The position numbers and the translations under genes are program-made. 6,424 bases of DNA from the NCBI GenBank assembly GCA_047618505.1, contig JBLHLB010000243.1, forward strand, positions 1-6,424, in the 5' to 3' direction. Under the pieces are notes generated by a model. The model worked only from the letters and a program-made list of their open reading frames with translations, ran no database searches and was not told where the DNA came from. This stretch comes from JBLHLB01 sp047618505. Lineage in GTDB: Bacteria; Planctomycetota; UBA1135; GCA-002686595. Shown here piece by piece: positions 5,648 to 6,424 of the stretch (positions are counted from its first letter, which is position 1; each line of letters opens with the position of its first letter).

Positions 5648-6424
5648 ATGCGCGAACCTCGTTCCGCCCACCACAAGCTTGTTGCCCTTGGAATGTCGGG
5701 CTTGCTTCTTGTCGCTTCCTGCTCCGGCAGCGGCGGATCCGGCGCTAGCGGCACTGGCTCTAACTTCCAGCTCACTCAGATCTCAGTGATCGAGGGGGCC
5801 ATCTGGGAAATCAACCGACCGATTGAGTTCACATTCAACATGGATGTCGACCCCGCATCTGTGGGGATGAACACACTCAATATCGCCACCCTGACGGGGT
5901 CGCCGACGACAGGCACCTTTTTCTTCAAGGCTGTCGACCTGGACAATGACGGGACCAAGGAATCCGTGGACCAGAAGATCGTTGTCTTCCAACCGACTTG
6001 CCCGACTCTGAACGATCTGTCAGACGCTGGGCTCCAACCGGGCTCTACTCCCTATGTCCTGACAGTGCTGGGGACGACGAGTAATACGACCAACGTCGTC
6101 AGGAGCACCAGCGGACAGGAGTTGCTCAACACCCAGACGCGTAACTTCGTCACGCCTGGCTCCAGCGACCCGTCCGAGGCTTTCATCGATACGGTCAACG
6201 GTCCGCCCGTTCCTGTGATCCGAGTGAAGGGCAAGGTTGCTTCCGCCGAATCGCCGGGTTCCTACATCGAGCTTGGAGGGGATTCCGAAGACCGGACTTA
6301 CTTCCTCTTTGATGAGACCACTCAAACCGTGGGGATCCTGCCGGACATCCCCCTGAATCTCTTCAGTGACAACGCATCGTCCGTGGCGGTGGTGGTTGAC
6401 TTCAACCAGCCGATCAGCCCCAGT
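5648..6424 (+). CDS. Ig-like domain lipoprotein, N-terminal part (cut by right edge)
   Basis: The frame is open from ATG 5648 to the window end, giving 259 residues with no stop. The N-terminus has basic residues (Arg2, Arg5, Lys10), a short hydrophobic core and the lipobox LLVASC with Cys25, followed by the linker SGSGGSGASGTGS, so this is a lipoprotein exported by the Sec route. Residues about 44-170 form a Big_5-type Ig-like domain (IEFTFNMDVDPASV near 59-72; YVLTVLGT near 136-143). DLDNDGTKE at 97-105 fits the DxDxDGxxE calcium-binding loop pattern inside that domain. The sequence VVVDFNQPISPS at the very end looks like the start of a second domain of the same kind. It lies 266 nt after the other Ig-like lipoprotein on the same strand, behind a terminator-like palindrome, so it is likely transcribed separately. 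The specific role is unknown; a surface adhesion or structural role is inference. Confidence 0.9.
   Translation, partial: MREPRSAHHKLVALGMSGLLLVASCSGSGGSGASGTGSNFQLTQISVIEGAIWEINRPIEFTFNMDVDPASVGMNTLNIATLTGSPTTGTFFFKAVDLDNDGTKESVDQKIVVFQPTCPTLNDLSDAGLQPGSTPYVLTVLGTTSNTTNVVRSTSGQELLNTQTRNFVTPGSSDPSEAFIDTVNGPPVPVIRVKGKVASAESPGSYIELGGDSEDRTYFLFDETTQTVGILPDIPLNLFSDNASSVAVVVDFNQPISPS

Overview
The window looks like a high-GC chromosomal fragment from an environmental bacterium. The gene style (lipoproteins with a short Gly/Ser linker after the lipobox cysteine, followed by bacterial Ig-like domains) and the divergent, fused aspartate carbamoyltransferase suggest a Planctomycetota-like lineage. That assignment is inference, because no rRNA or other taxonomic marker is present. 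All genes I can support lie on the + strand.

Layout. Bases 1-158 hold a tandem array of palindromic units, cut by the left edge. It has a 73-bp higher-order period and ends exactly at the ATG of the next gene. Bases 159-1490 encode a 443-residue aspartate carbamoyltransferase (PyrB). Its catalytic part is followed by a four-cysteine zinc domain matching the C-terminal half of the PyrI regulatory chain, and then by a short tail resembling a cysteine-less Ada-type metal-binding module. Bases 1491-2159 contain no convincing gene but many short inverted repeats. Bases 2160-5381 (start uncertain) encode a large secreted lipoprotein with one clear bacterial Ig-like (Big_5-type) domain. A GC-rich terminator-like palindrome follows, then a 266-nt gap with further hairpins. 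From 5648 to the right edge runs the N-terminal part of a second Ig-like lipoprotein, cut by the window.

How the genes fit together. pyrB catalyses the committed step of pyrimidine synthesis and appears to be a stand-alone unit, with no other pyrimidine gene in view. The two lipoproteins share a signal peptide style and domain type and are probably surface proteins of one broad family. The terminator-like element between them suggests separate transcripts. I see no mobile element, tRNA, rRNA or CRISPR array. The most notable items are the reduced PyrB-PyrI fusion, which lacks the allosteric domain, and the ordered palindrome array that supplies the pyrB 5' region.
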